Assembly: GCA_002314875.1 (NCBI GenBank)
Contig: DCHS01000035.1
Coordinates: 32,077 to 96,076, forward strand
From: Prevotellaceae bacterium UBA1746
Lineage (GTDB): Bacteria; Bacteroidota; Bacteroidia; Bacteroidales; Bacteroidaceae
Reading direction: 5' to 3'
Length of the DNA: 64,000 nucleotides
Shown here: in pieces, positions 42,670 to 51,489 of the stretch
How the letters are laid out: the number at the start of each line of letters is the position of its first letter
How positions within the stretch are numbered: position 1 is the stretch's first letter
Notes under the pieces: model-generated
The model's input: only the letters and a program-made list of their open reading frames with translations
Databases searched by the model: none
What the model was told of the DNA's origin: nothing
Translations under genes and position numbers: made by a program

Positions 42670-43449
42670 ATGAAAATAAAAGAAGTCGTAGAGGCCCTTG
42701 AAAGGTTTGCTCCTCTGCCGCTGCAGGAAGACTATGATAATGCCGGCTTGCAGATTGGATTAACAGAGAGCAAGTGTTCAGGGGCATTATTGTGTCTTGA
42801 CGTTACAGAGGATGTCATTGACACGGCCATCGCAGAAGGCTGCAATCTCATTGTAGCCCACCACCCTTTGCTCTTCCGTGGACTAAAGCGGATTGGAGAC
42901 GAAGGCTATGTTGAACGCTGTGTTCGTCGCGCCATTTTAGGCGGGCTGACGATCTATGCAGCCCATACGAACCTCGACAATGCTCCCGATGGAGTTTGTT
43001 TTGAAATGGCAAAGCGACTCGGGCTGCAGGATGTTCGCTTCCTCGATCCTATCCCTAATGGAAATGGTGGCAGCGGAGTCATCGGAAAGCTTGCAGTTTC
43101 TACGAATCCAATTGACTTCTTAAAACAAGCTAAGGAAGTCTTTCAAGTAGAAAACCTCATGCATAATGCAGGTCCAGAACACGATATTCAGACCGTAGCA
43201 TTGTGTGGAGGAGCAGGAGAATTCCTCATTGATACCGCCTATCACCATGGCGCTGACGTCTTTCTCACGGGAGAAATCGGGTATCATCGCTTCTTCGGCT
43301 ACGAAAAGAAACTATGGATTGGTGCTCTCGGCCATTTTCAGAGCGAGCGCTACACCATTCAGTTAATGCACCGTATCCTTGCAGAAGCTCATCCCGATCT
43401 GGTCATCAAGGACTACGCTCCTACCACCAATCCCATAAACTACCTCTAA
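42670..43449 (+). CDS. Nif3-like dinuclear metal centre protein
   Basis: A 259-residue protein of the GTP cyclohydrolase 1 type 2/Nif3 (YbgI) family. Metal ligands are visible: His-His in VAHHPLLFRGLKRI, AAHTNLDNAPDGV, and a C-terminal HFQSERYTIQ. The start at 42670 gives the family's usual N-terminus (MKIKEVVEALERFAPLPLQE); a TTG 13 codons upstream overlaps the promoter. Members are ring-shaped hexamers of uncertain function. It leads an operon with the zinc-ribbon gene and rlmH. Confidence 0.9.
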   Translation: MKIKEVVEALERFAPLPLQEDYDNAGLQIGLTESKCSGALLCLDVTEDVIDTAIAEGCNLIVAHHPLLFRGLKRIGDEGYVERCVRRAILGGLTIYAAHTNLDNAPDGVCFEMAKRLGLQDVRFLDPIPNGNGGSGVIGKLAVSTNPIDFLKQAKEVFQVENLMHNAGPEHDIQTVALCGGAGEFLIDTAYHHGADVFLTGEIGYHRFFGYEKKLWIGALGHFQSERYTIQLMHRILAEAHPDLVIKDYAPTTNPINYL

Positions 43450-43497
43450 TATTTAAAGAAATAATCCGCAAACAACATTAATAAAAATATAATCATT

Positions 43498-44334
43498 ATG
43501 GCAACTCGTACAAAAGAAGTTCTGCCCTCTGATATGACTATCGAGCAGAAACTCAAGAACCTTTACCAGTTACAGACCAAGCTTACCGAGATCGATAAGA
43601 TCAAGACCCTCCGCGGTGAACTTCCCCTCGAAGTTCAGGACCTCGAAGACGAAATCGAAGGTCTTCACCACCGTCTCGCTAAATACGATCAGGAAATCCG
43701 CGATTTCGAAACTGAAATCAACGCTAAGCAGCAGGACATTCGTGAAGCTCGCGAATTGATGGAACGTTATCAGAAGCAGCTCAATGATGTTCGTAACAAT
43801 CGCGAATACGATAACCTCCAGAAGGAAATCGAATTCCAGGGTCTCGAAATCGAACTTCTCAACAAGAAGATTCGCGAAATCGAGCACGCTATCAGCGCTC
43901 GCATCGTTGATCTTGACAAGGGTCGTGCTACTCTCGAAAGCCGTTCTGGTGACCTCGAACTCAAGAAGAGCGAGCTCGATGAAATCATCACCGAAACCCG
44001 CGCTGAAGAAGAAAAGCTTCGTGAAAAAGCACGCAGCATCGAACTTACCATCGAGCCCCGTCTCCTCGCTGCTTTCAAGCGTATCCGTAAGAGCTCACGC
44101 AATGGTCTCGCTATCGTTTACGTTCAGCGTGATGCTTGCGGTGGTTGCTTCAATAAGATTCCGCCCCAGCGCCAGCTCGACGTTCGTAGCCGCAAAAAGA
44201 TCATTCCTTGCGAATACTGTGGCCGTATCCTCATCGACCCCGAATTGGCAGGTGTAAAGCTTGAAACTAAGGCTGAAGAAGCTCCCAAGAAGAAGCGCGC
44301 TATCCGTCGTGTTAAGACTGATAAGGCTGAATAA
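43498..44334 (+). CDS. Coiled-coil C4 zinc-ribbon protein (DUF164/CT398-like)
   Basis: A 278-residue protein: a long coiled coil (about 10-195) rich in Glu, Lys and Arg, then a C-terminal zinc ribbon with CGGC (about 214-217) and CEYC (about 238-241). This matches CT398-type proteins; the Chlamydia member is reported to bind sigma-54 and secretion proteins, but the general role is open. Codon use is biased (CTC, GAA, CGT), suggesting high expression. A basic Lys-rich tail follows the ribbon. Gaps to its neighbours are 48 and 10 bases. Confidence 0.9.
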   Translation: MATRTKEVLPSDMTIEQKLKNLYQLQTKLTEIDKIKTLRGELPLEVQDLEDEIEGLHHRLAKYDQEIRDFETEINAKQQDIREARELMERYQKQLNDVRNNREYDNLQKEIEFQGLEIELLNKKIREIEHAISARIVDLDKGRATLESRSGDLELKKSELDEIITETRAEEEKLREKARSIELTIEPRLLAAFKRIRKSSRNGLAIVYVQRDACGGCFNKIPPQRQLDVRSRKKIIPCEYCGRILIDPELAGVKLETKAEEAPKKKRAIRRVKTDKAE

Positions 44335-44344
44335 TCTACTCTGA

Positions 44345-44818
44345 ATGAAGATTCTTCTTCTCGTTGTTGGTAAAACAACAGACAAACATCTTGACACGCT
44401 CATCAACGAATATGTTGGGCGTGTCAAGCATTATATACCCTTCGACCTCGAGGTTATTCCTGAACTCAAAAACGCGAAGGCGCTGACCTTTGAACAACAG
44501 AAAGAACGCGAAGGCGAACTGATTGTAAAGAGTCTCCGTGACGGTGATTATCTTGTGCTTCTTGACGAAGGTGGCAAGGAGTTCCGCTCCATCGAATTTG
44601 CCCAATATCTTGAACGCAAGCAGACAAGTGTTGCTCGCCGTTTGGTCTTCGTCATCGGTGGTCCTTATGGTTTCTCGCCGAAGGTCTATGAATTAGCCAA
44701 AGAGAAGATTTCCCTCTCACGAATGACCTTCAGCCACCAGATGGTTCGCCTCTTCATCACCGAGCAGATCTACCGCGCCATGACTATCCTTCGTGGAGAG
44801 CCCTACCACCACGAATAG
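44345..44818 (+). CDS. rlmH: 23S rRNA (pseudouridine1915-N3)-methyltransferase RlmH
   Basis: A 157-residue SPOUT methyltransferase of the usual length. It methylates pseudouridine 1915 in helix 69 of 23S rRNA with AdoMet. Signatures: LVLLDEGGKEF, FVIGGPYGFSP (knot, AdoMet binding) and a C-terminal LSRMTFSHQMVRLFITEQIYRAMTI-type segment ending GEPYHHE. Last gene of the nif3-like operon, with a terminator 60 bases downstream. Confidence 0.96.
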   Translation: MKILLLVVGKTTDKHLDTLINEYVGRVKHYIPFDLEVIPELKNAKALTFEQQKEREGELIVKSLRDGDYLVLLDEGGKEFRSIEFAQYLERKQTSVARRLVFVIGGPYGFSPKVYELAKEKISLSRMTFSHQMVRLFITEQIYRAMTILRGEPYHHE

Positions 44819-44877
44819 CGTACGCTTAGCCATCTTCTCGCCTTTTGCGAAGCCCAATAATAAGGGCCTTATACACT

Positions 44878-44926
44878 AATGCCAGCAATCCCGATTATCC
44901 GTCGAGATTGCTGGCATTATTTTTTC
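44878..44926 (+). terminator. Terminator of the rlmH operon, shared with comEC
   Basis: A perfect 13-bp stem AATGCCAGCAATC/GATTGCTGGCATT (44878-44890 with 44906-44918), then ATTTTTTC. It overlaps the comEC stop codon, so it may also end the comEC message. Confidence 0.88.
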
Positions 44927-46845
44927 ATCTCCAATAACAGAGCCCCCTGGGACCTGATGTCATAAACCGGAAGATGGGCGGCGGCAGCCTCTTGCAGAAA
45001 GAGGTCGTGATAATAATCTGAAAGGCAGCCGTCGAGGGCAATGAGCGAAGGGTGATAACGCAGTAGATAATCGGAAAGATGACCTTTTGCACCACGGCTT
45101 ATCAACAGAACATCAACGGATAAAGGCGTTGAAATGGAACTGCCACAATCTTCCGATTGAGGAGGTGTTTGTGCAGAATTAGGAGACGATTGCAAATCAA
45201 AATTACTCACCCACCGGGCGGGCATGGACTTATTGGCAATGGCCATGCGTTGGCCTGCAAACGCGAGAATATTCCCCTCACTAAAACGATACTTCTGCGC
45301 GTTCTCTTCATCACCGTTCAGCAGACAATGAATCTCCATGCGAGAAGGACGATTGTAAACGGAAATCCCTGTGAAAGAATGGTTTTTAAAATCAACGACG
45401 AGTTCTCCGACGGCAATGAAAAAGACGATAACGATAGAGATGGACCAGCGATAACGAATACGCAGATGACGCGCCACCAACCAAAACAAGAGCAGCAAGT
45501 AACACCCTGCGACTCCCCACCACGATAAAGACAATTCTACCGAGGAGAAAGGCAGGCTCGTCAAGCCATGCAGCACGAATGCCAATGCCTGATAACCAGC
45601 TTTCAGGCATAAGGCTATCGGCGCCTGGAGAAATGGAAAAAGCAAAAAGAGAATTGCCCCTCCCAACAGCACATAACTGATGGGAATCGTCACCCAGTTT
45701 GAAAGCACTCCAATGAAAGAGACAACACCGAAATAATGAGCTACCAAAGGTAAGGTAACAAGCTGTGCGATAAGAGAGACGAGGATGAAACGAAGAGGAT
45801 GAAAATACCATTTTCCCAACCTGTATTCCTGCGTGTAAATCGGCTGCTGGGTCATCCACTGAATACCCGCAACAGAAAGCGCTGACAATTGCAGACCGAC
45901 ATCGAACAAAGCATTCGGAGTGGCAACAAGAATGATGATAAGAGCTAATATCAGCGACTGAAACGGATATTGCTGAAGACGAAAAACCATCATCAGTTCC
46001 CATATCGTCAGCATAATTGCAGCACGTAGCAAAGAGATTGGAATACCCGCCAACGTCACAAAAAGCCAGACCATCGTCAGCAACAGCGCCGTTGCCAGCC
46101 ACCGCCCTATCCTACCCCGTTCCAAGGGCTTGAACAGCCACCTCAGCAGCCATAGAAGAATGGCCAGATGAAGACCTGAAAGAGCAAGGACATGACTGGT
46201 TCCTGAACGGCTGTAAAGTTCCCGTACAGAGGAATCAATGCGGGTTTTATCTCCCAAAGTCATCGCCGATAACACGGCTAATGTTTCGCCTTCAAAATAT
46301 CGACCATATTCCTGCACCAGATGGCTTCGGAAACGCAGGAGGCGCTCACGGAAAGTTAGATATTCATAGGCCCCGATGCACTTCCAATCTCTTGCCGGAC
46401 AGAACGCCGTTCCCGTTATGCCATGATGGCGCAGATAGGCGGCATAATCCATCTCACCGGGATTGCCTGCATTGTGGGGAAGGGTTATTTTAGAATAAAA
46501 AACGACCAAATCGCCTGGAAGCAGAGAAGGGACGAGGTTATCTGTAGATGGTCTAAAACCTCCAACACTATCCTTCTTTGCCAGCGTCAACTGCACATGT
46601 TCATCGTTCATCAGTAGGCGCACATCAACGCGCTGGGCATGGGCTGAAATTTTGGGAACATCGAGGACAACAGCCTGATAGGTGGCAGGTGTCTGCGCCC
46701 ACTCTGGAACTCTTTTTCCCAGACCGTATGGGCAGAAAATATCCCCTGTTATTATTCCAACGATGATAAACAGTAAGAATAATAGCAAAGGATAACGCAA
46801 TAATATGTCCCGCCAAAGGCGTTCTATATTTCTTATCATAATCAT
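44917..46845 (-). CDS. ComEC/Rec2-family competence membrane protein without metallo-hydrolase domain
   Basis: A 642-residue membrane protein. Two N-terminal helices and a DUF4131 region (about 1-190, LLPGDLVVFYSKI, NPGEMDYAAYL) precede the ComEC core (about 200-500) with SGTSHVLALSGLHLAILLWLL. ComEC forms the inner-membrane DNA uptake channel. The C-terminal part (about 500-642) has no HxHxDH motif, so the metallo-beta-lactamase-like domain of full-length ComEC is reduced or absent, as in many Bacteroidetes. It lies 89 bases after the acyltransferase gene on the same strand, with a short GGGG/CCCC hairpin at its start. Confidence 0.9.
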   Translation of the reverse strand: MIMIRNIERLWRDILLRYPLLLFLLFIIVGIITGDIFCPYGLGKRVPEWAQTPATYQAVVLDVPKISAHAQRVDVRLLMNDEHVQLTLAKKDSVGGFRPSTDNLVPSLLPGDLVVFYSKITLPHNAGNPGEMDYAAYLRHHGITGTAFCPARDWKCIGAYEYLTFRERLLRFRSHLVQEYGRYFEGETLAVLSAMTLGDKTRIDSSVRELYSRSGTSHVLALSGLHLAILLWLLRWLFKPLERGRIGRWLATALLLTMVWLFVTLAGIPISLLRAAIMLTIWELMMVFRLQQYPFQSLILALIIILVATPNALFDVGLQLSALSVAGIQWMTQQPIYTQEYRLGKWYFHPLRFILVSLIAQLVTLPLVAHYFGVVSFIGVLSNWVTIPISYVLLGGAILFLLFPFLQAPIALCLKAGYQALAFVLHGLTSLPFSSVELSLSWWGVAGCYLLLLFWLVARHLRIRYRWSISIVIVFFIAVGELVVDFKNHSFTGISVYNRPSRMEIHCLLNGDEENAQKYRFSEGNILAFAGQRMAIANKSMPARWVSNFDLQSSPNSAQTPPQSEDCGSSISTPLSVDVLLISRGAKGHLSDYLLRYHPSLIALDGCLSDYYHDLFLQEAAAAHLPVYDIRSQGALLLEMKK

Positions 46846-46934
46846 GGGGCGAGCAACCCCGTTTTAGCCAATTTTTACAGTTAAAGTTTTTAAGATAATA
46901 CTGTTTGAACCAGAGTATTGTTAAGTGGAGTCAA

Positions 46935-47696
46935 TTACTGGTCGCTATTCTCGATATATCCCTGATATTGCTCTGGGAGAGCAGACATAATGATGGCATA
47001 ACTTTCGTCCATCATGCGCTTGATATTATCAGGACCCTTGCATTCAGGGATGAGGGGCTTATGGATCACAAGGCGAAGGGTATGACGCTCAATGAAGTTA
47101 AAGCCCTTGGTACGGGGAAGTATATCGAAAGAACCGTCAATGGTAATAGGAACAACGGGGAGCTGCAGGGTGTCTGCCAACTGGAAGGCGCCGCGGCGGA
47201 AGAATCCCATGTGACCAGTGAAAGTGCGTGAACCTTCGGGGAAAACACAGAGCGAAGCACCACCATCGAGGGCTTTCTTGGCGTCCGTCATGGTCTTCAC
47301 AATGGCACGGCGGCTGCTTTTATCGACCATAATGAATCCTGCCTTACGACATGCCATACCAACGAAAGGAATATCAGCGAGGCTCTTCTTCATCATCCAC
47401 TTGAATTCATGATGAAGATAGCCATAAATACCAAAGATATCGAAAGCGCCCTGATGGTTGGAGACAAAGACATAACTCGTCTTATAATCAACATTGTCAG
47501 CACCTTCAACTTTTACAGGAATCAGCAATAGTTTCAGCAATGCCCAAGCCCAATAGCCACCAATATAGGTTGCTCCAAAGGAGGTCAGGCCAACCAGCGA
47601 AAAAAACGCCAGCAGCAAGGAACAAATCAAGGTATGCAGCAACCCCAAAGGCAGGGCGATAAACAATTGGTAGGCTTTGTAAAGCATTTGTGTCAA
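46935..47696 (-). CDS. 1-acyl-glycerol-3-phosphate acyltransferase (PlsC-like)
   Basis: A 253-residue membrane-associated acyltransferase. An N-terminal hydrophobic region (about 12-55) leads to acyltransferase motifs: NHQGAFDIFG (the usual NHxxxxD), GFIMVDKSSRRA, FPEGSRTF and VPITIDGS. It should acylate lysophosphatidic acid in phospholipid synthesis. It lies 41 bases downstream of the MetH activation-domain gene in the operon that starts at the mannosyltransferase. Confidence 0.92.
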   Translation of the reverse strand: MTQMLYKAYQLFIALPLGLLHTLICSLLLAFFSLVGLTSFGATYIGGYWAWALLKLLLIPVKVEGADNVDYKTSYVFVSNHQGAFDIFGIYGYLHHEFKWMMKKSLADIPFVGMACRKAGFIMVDKSSRRAIVKTMTDAKKALDGGASLCVFPEGSRTFTGHMGFFRRGAFQLADTLQLPVVPITIDGSFDILPRTKGFNFIERHTLRLVIHKPLIPECKGPDNIKRMMDESYAIIMSALPEQYQGYIENSDQ

Positions 47697-47737
47697 GATA
47701 GTTAACCAAGTATCGTATTTACGAAAACTTGAATTGA

Positions 47738-48589
47738 TTAGTTCTTCAGTAAGAATTTGCGAAGGTCTTCGGGCTTACGGTTACGGCGGGCAGCATAGTC
47801 TGCAAGCTGTTCGTCGGTGACTTCGCCTATGGAGAAATAACGCGCCTTGGGATGTGCAAACATCAAGCCACATGTAGAGGCGTGGGGCTGCATCATGCCA
47901 TTTTCTGTCAGCGTAATCCCGATGGCCTCAAAAGGCAAGTAACGCTGAATATCGAAGATGAAACTCTGATCGGGCAAGGAGGGATAACCCACTGCAGGGC
48001 GGATACCTTGGAAACGCTCATGATGAAGGTCATCGGGAGTAAGATTTTCATCGGGAGCATAGCCCCAGGCGCTCTTTCTGACCTCAACATGCAGCATCTC
48101 TGCCCCAGCTTCTGCAAGACGGTCGAGGACGGTCTGACGGAGCATCTTGCTATACGGATCATCGCTCGTCTTTGTCTCAATATTAGGAGCACAACAGGGG
48201 CAACTGTTCATGCGCTCATCAACGGTCGTGGCAAAGAGTCCTATGTGATCGGCAATCTGCGAGGCATCTTCATAACCTTTCGGCGCTATAAAATCAGAAA
48301 GGCAGAGACAGGGTTCATCAATCTTCGTATGCTGCTGACGAAGGAAACACAAGCGTCCTTCGCCCTCCTCCATTTCCAGCACCACATCATCGCCGTCGCT
48401 ATAACAAGGATACAACTGAAACACACCACGAACGGCCACCCCGTTCAGACTGAGGTGGTTCAACAGGCGTTCTGCGTCAGCACGCAGTTCCTCTGCCTCC
48501 GGAGTCTCTGCTTTGACTCCCCAGGCATAATAAAAATAAGTCCAGTTGATGAAAGGGCGAAGAAAATAGATGGAATAGATACGAAACAT
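47738..48589 (-). CDS. Stand-alone methionine synthase (MetH) activation domain protein
   Basis: A 283-residue protein corresponding to the C-terminal reactivation domain of cobalamin-dependent methionine synthase, without the homocysteine, folate or B12 domains. The AdoMet site RPAVGYPSLPD (RxxxGYP) is intact, as are LTENGMMQPHASTCGLMFAHPKARYFSIG and DEQLADYAARR. In MetH this domain binds AdoMet and remethylates oxidised cob(II)alamin. It may serve a MetH encoded elsewhere. A CPCC motif (about residue 136) sits in a loop and is unusual. The start is one base after the pyrC stop, so the two are translationally close. Confidence 0.85.
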   Translation of the reverse strand: MFRIYSIYFLRPFINWTYFYYAWGVKAETPEAEELRADAERLLNHLSLNGVAVRGVFQLYPCYSDGDDVVLEMEEGEGRLCFLRQQHTKIDEPCLCLSDFIAPKGYEDASQIADHIGLFATTVDERMNSCPCCAPNIETKTSDDPYSKMLRQTVLDRLAEAGAEMLHVEVRKSAWGYAPDENLTPDDLHHERFQGIRPAVGYPSLPDQSFIFDIQRYLPFEAIGITLTENGMMQPHASTCGLMFAHPKARYFSIGEVTDEQLADYAARRNRKPEDLRKFLLKN

Positions 48590-48590
48590 C

Positions 48591-49955
48591 TTATCTATCG
48601 TTCCTCTTGAAATGATTAGGAGTGAAGGTTATCTGTTGTCCGTGATAGTTTTCGTTGGTGATATGGCCGTTGTGATAGAGCATGAAGCCGTTCACATAGG
48701 TACGGAGGATGCGCCACTGGAAAACATGGCCTTCCATCGGGCTCCAGTTACACTTCGAAAGAATCATGCGGGTAGCGAGTGTCCAGGGCATATTGGGCTT
48801 TACAATCACGAGGTCTGCCATATAGCCGGGGCGGATATAGCCACGATTCTCAATATAGAAACGCTCTGCGGGATTATGGCACATCAATTGTACGAGGCGT
48901 TCAATGGTCAATACGCCTTCGTCAACGAGACCCAGCATGGAACAGAGTGAGAACTGTACCATGGGAATACCGCTCGCTGCCTTTGCTGCTCCACCGCGCT
49001 TATCGTCGATGGTGTGAGGAGCGTGGTCTGTGCCGATACAGAAGATTCGGCCGTCATTCAATGCCTTGCGGAGTTCATCGCGGTCAGCACGGGTTTTAAC
49101 GGCAGGATTGCACTTGATACGGGCGCCGAGACGCTTGTAGTCTTCATCGCAGAAGAGGAGATGGGGCAGACATACCTCAGCAGTTATCTGGGTGTCGCCA
49201 GGGGTGAAGAGGTCCAGTTCGCGAGCCGTTGAGACATGGGCGACATGAAGGCGTGCATTGTTTTCCTTGGCCAGACGAACAGCGAGTTCGGTGCTGCGGT
49301 AGCAGGCTTCCTCTGAACGGATGACGGAATGCATCTCGATGGGCACATTCTCGCCGTATTTTTCCTTTGCAGCACGCATATTCTCTTCCACCATATCGGT
49401 ATCTTCGCAGTGTACCATGATAGGCAGACGGGAATTGGCGAAAATGGTATTCAGTGCCTCTTCGCTTTCCACCTGCAAGTTGCCGGTACTATTGCCCATA
49501 AAGAGCTTGATGCCAACGGTCTTGCGCTTGTTAATCTGGTGTATTTCCTCTGCATTCTCAGAAGTTGCACCAAAGAAGAAGCCATAGTTGACATGGCTCT
49601 TGGAATGTGCGATAGCAATCTTTTCTGCCAGTGCCTGCTTTGTAGAGGTCGGAGGAACGCAGTTAGGCATATCGATGACGGTGGTCACACCACCAGCTGC
49701 TGCCGCTTTGCTCTCGGTATCAAAGTCTGCCTTACGGGTGAGACCAGGATCGCGGAAATGGACATGGTCGTCGATGACACCAGGGAACACAAAGCAACCC
49801 TCGGCATCGAACACTTCGTCAGCGGGGAGGACAGGCGCCATATCGCGGCCTTCTATCACTTCGTCAATACGATCGTCGTCGATGACGATACTACCGATAA
49901 ACACTCGACCTTCATTGACGATCGATGCATTCTTTATAAGGACTCTACTATGCAC
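48591..49955 (-). CDS. pyrC: Dihydroorotase
   Basis: A 454-residue class I-type dihydroorotase of the amidohydrolase fold, closing carbamoyl aspartate to dihydroorotate in pyrimidine synthesis. Features: DHVHFRDPGLTRKADFDTES (metal His pair and substrate Arg), MPNCVPPT, the metal His in MVHCEDTDM and HVAHVSTA, and the catalytic Asp in IGTDHAPHT. It lies 19 bases downstream of the mannosyltransferase gene and one base from the MetH activation-domain gene. Confidence 0.93.
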   Translation of the reverse strand: MHSRVLIKNASIVNEGRVFIGSIVIDDDRIDEVIEGRDMAPVLPADEVFDAEGCFVFPGVIDDHVHFRDPGLTRKADFDTESKAAAAGGVTTVIDMPNCVPPTSTKQALAEKIAIAHSKSHVNYGFFFGATSENAEEIHQINKRKTVGIKLFMGNSTGNLQVESEEALNTIFANSRLPIMVHCEDTDMVEENMRAAKEKYGENVPIEMHSVIRSEEACYRSTELAVRLAKENNARLHVAHVSTARELDLFTPGDTQITAEVCLPHLLFCDEDYKRLGARIKCNPAVKTRADRDELRKALNDGRIFCIGTDHAPHTIDDKRGGAAKAASGIPMVQFSLCSMLGLVDEGVLTIERLVQLMCHNPAERFYIENRGYIRPGYMADLVIVKPNMPWTLATRMILSKCNWSPMEGHVFQWRILRTYVNGFMLYHNGHITNENYHGQQITFTPNHFKRNDR

Positions 49956-49974
49956 TTTTGTATAAATTAAAAGT

Positions 49975-50724
49975 TTATTTCTTTGGCTTGATTTGGCCGG
50001 TCAATGCAGCCCAGCGAAGGCGCATAACGCCGAAGAGGGCTTCACCGAAGATGCCACCGGACATCTTGCTCGTTCCGAGTTCACGATTGACGAAGATTAC
50101 AGGAACTTCCTTCACCTTGAAACCTAACTTGTAGGAGGTGAACTTCATTTCGATCTGGAAAGCATAGCCCTTGAAACGGATGGCATCGAGGTCGATGGTC
50201 TCAAGCACTTTGCGACGATAGCAGACAAAACCTGCTGTGGTGTCACGGAGTTTCACTCCGAGAACGGTACGAACATAGGCCGAAGCATAATAACTCATGA
50301 GAACACGACCGATGGGCCAGTTCACAACGTTGACACCGGTGATGTAGCGTGAGCCTACGCTGACATCGTTACCTTCAACGGCACAGGCATTGTAGAGGCG
50401 GGGAAGATCCTTGGGATCGTGGCTGAAGTCTGCGTCCATCTCGAACACATACTCATAGCCATGCTCGAGGGCCCATTTGAAACCTGCAATGTAAGCGGTG
50501 CCAAGACCGAGTTTGCCTGAACGCTCAACAATATGAAGGCGGTCAGGGAGTTCTTCGGCGATGAGACGCTTAACAATGTCAGCGGTACCGTCGGGACTTC
50601 CGTCATCGATGACAAGAATATCAAACTGGTGTTCTTCAAGACCTGTTACAGCCTTGATGATTGCCTCGATATTTTCCTTTTCGTTATAGGTAGGGATAAT
50701 AACAATACTATCAGATTGTGGCAT
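49975..50724 (-). CDS. Polyprenol-phosphate mannosyltransferase (DPM1-like, GT2)
   Basis: A 249-residue GT2 enzyme that moves mannose from GDP-mannose to a polyprenyl phosphate. Features: IPTYNEKENIEAII, DDGSPDGTADIV (nucleotide sugar site), FEMDADFSHDP (DxD) and VGSRYITG. No C-terminal membrane helices, as in soluble DPM1. The product would feed O-glycosylation or glycolipid synthesis; acceptor unknown. It leads a tight operon with pyrC, the MetH activation domain and the acyltransferase. Confidence 0.92.
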   Translation of the reverse strand: MPQSDSIVIIPTYNEKENIEAIIKAVTGLEEHQFDILVIDDGSPDGTADIVKRLIAEELPDRLHIVERSGKLGLGTAYIAGFKWALEHGYEYVFEMDADFSHDPKDLPRLYNACAVEGNDVSVGSRYITGVNVVNWPIGRVLMSYYASAYVRTVLGVKLRDTTAGFVCYRRKVLETIDLDAIRFKGYAFQIEMKFTSYKLGFKVKEVPVIFVNRELGTSKMSGGIFGEALFGVMRLRWAALTGQIKPKK

Positions 50725-50751
50725 AATAAGGGAATTTTAGTTTTATTTTTG

Positions 50752-50782
50752 CAAATTTACGACTAACCTATGAATGCACAAA
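50752..50782 (-). promoter_or_regulatory. Promoter of the mannosyltransferase-pyrC operon
   Basis: On the minus strand TTTG (50779-50782), 19 bases, TAAATTTG (50752-50759). Confidence 0.7.
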
Positions 50783-50873
50783 GGAAACAAGCGTTTTTTT
50801 TACATTGAATGAAAACAAAACTTTGCAATTGTTTTGCTATCGCCAAATATTTTGCTGATTTTTAAGCCTTTAG

Positions 50874-50904
50874 TTTGTCGTCACAAAAAGATGCCGTAAT
50901 TTTG
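50874..50904 (+). promoter_or_regulatory. Promoter of the candidate ncRNA
   Basis: TTTG (50874-50877), 19 bases, TAATTTTG (50897-50904): a full consensus promoter with no gene after it on this strand. Confidence 0.65.
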
Positions 50905-50910
50905 CAGTCG

Positions 50911-51205
50911 AATAAAGCCAAAAGCATTTATCATGCTGCCCCGTAAGGCAGTTTTTCACTATAAAAGCGATCCAACGCAAAAACTATTAATTATTGACTA
51001 AAAATCCTGCCACAGTGCCAGACTGCTGAAGTTTTGCCGGCAGGTACACCGATTTGTTTGAAGGTGTACAAGTTCTTAGGTTAGGACGAGCTGTGCTAGC
51101 GACTCCGATAAAGATTATTTAAGGTAACCCTTGGAACGCTTTTACATCTCTCTTTTCGGAGATGACACAGCGCGAAGACCCCTCGGTCTCCGCGCTTCTT
51201 TTTTT
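50911..51205 (+). ncRNA. Candidate structured non-coding RNA, about 295 nt
   Basis: It lies between two minus-strand genes with its own promoter and terminator and no plausible reading frame. Predicted pairings: CTGCC/GGCAG followed by TTTTT (50936-50956, a possible early stop), CCTGCC/GGCAGG (51006-51011 with 51039-51044), GTACACC/GGTGTAC (51044-51050 with 51063-51069; these first two compete for base 51044), and CATCTC/GAGATG (51145-51164). Signature sequences of tmRNA, RNase P and SRP RNA were not seen. 6S RNA or the described Bacteroidales-1 RNA are possible identities. Coordinates are predicted from the signals. Confidence 0.55.
51169..51205 (+). terminator. Terminator of the candidate ncRNA
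   Basis: Stem AGCGCG-aa-GACC/GGTC-tc-CGCGCT (51169-51196) with a CCTC loop, then TCTTTTTTT. Confidence 0.88.
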
Positions 51206-51432
51206 CATATACAAAATCAAAGGTTATCATGTAGTTTTTAGGCACAAAAGTAAAAACCACCTTTTTATTATATTCAAGAATTTGTTAAGGAGTGATCTTC
51301 AAATGTGATGGTCTCAAATTCAAATAAATTCAATTGAATTATTGAGAAGAAGAGAATTCATCAATTCACAAATTCATGATAAATAAAGACAACTATATCC
51401 TTTGTGCCAAATTGTATATAACCTCCAAATCA

Positions 51433-51467
51433 AAAGGTGCACCAAACGCTCGGTTTGGTGCACCTTT
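51433..51467 (-). terminator. Terminator of the M60 peptidase gene
   Basis: A perfect 15-bp stem AAAGGTGCACCAAAC/GTTTGGTGCACCTTT (51433-51447 with 51453-51467), 5-base loop, short T tract on the minus strand. Confidence 0.85.
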
Positions 51468-51489
51468 ATAATATTATTTCGCTAAACGC

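Noticed and set aside
47738..48589. Cobalamin riboswitch near the MetH activation-domain gene
   Set aside because: The gene starts one base after pyrC, leaving no room for a leader, and no B12-box sequence was seen.
50911..51205. tmRNA, RNase P RNA or SRP RNA
   Set aside because: The conserved sequences of these RNAs (tRNA-like ends, GAGGAAAGTCC, GGAAGGAAGCAG-type loop) were not found.
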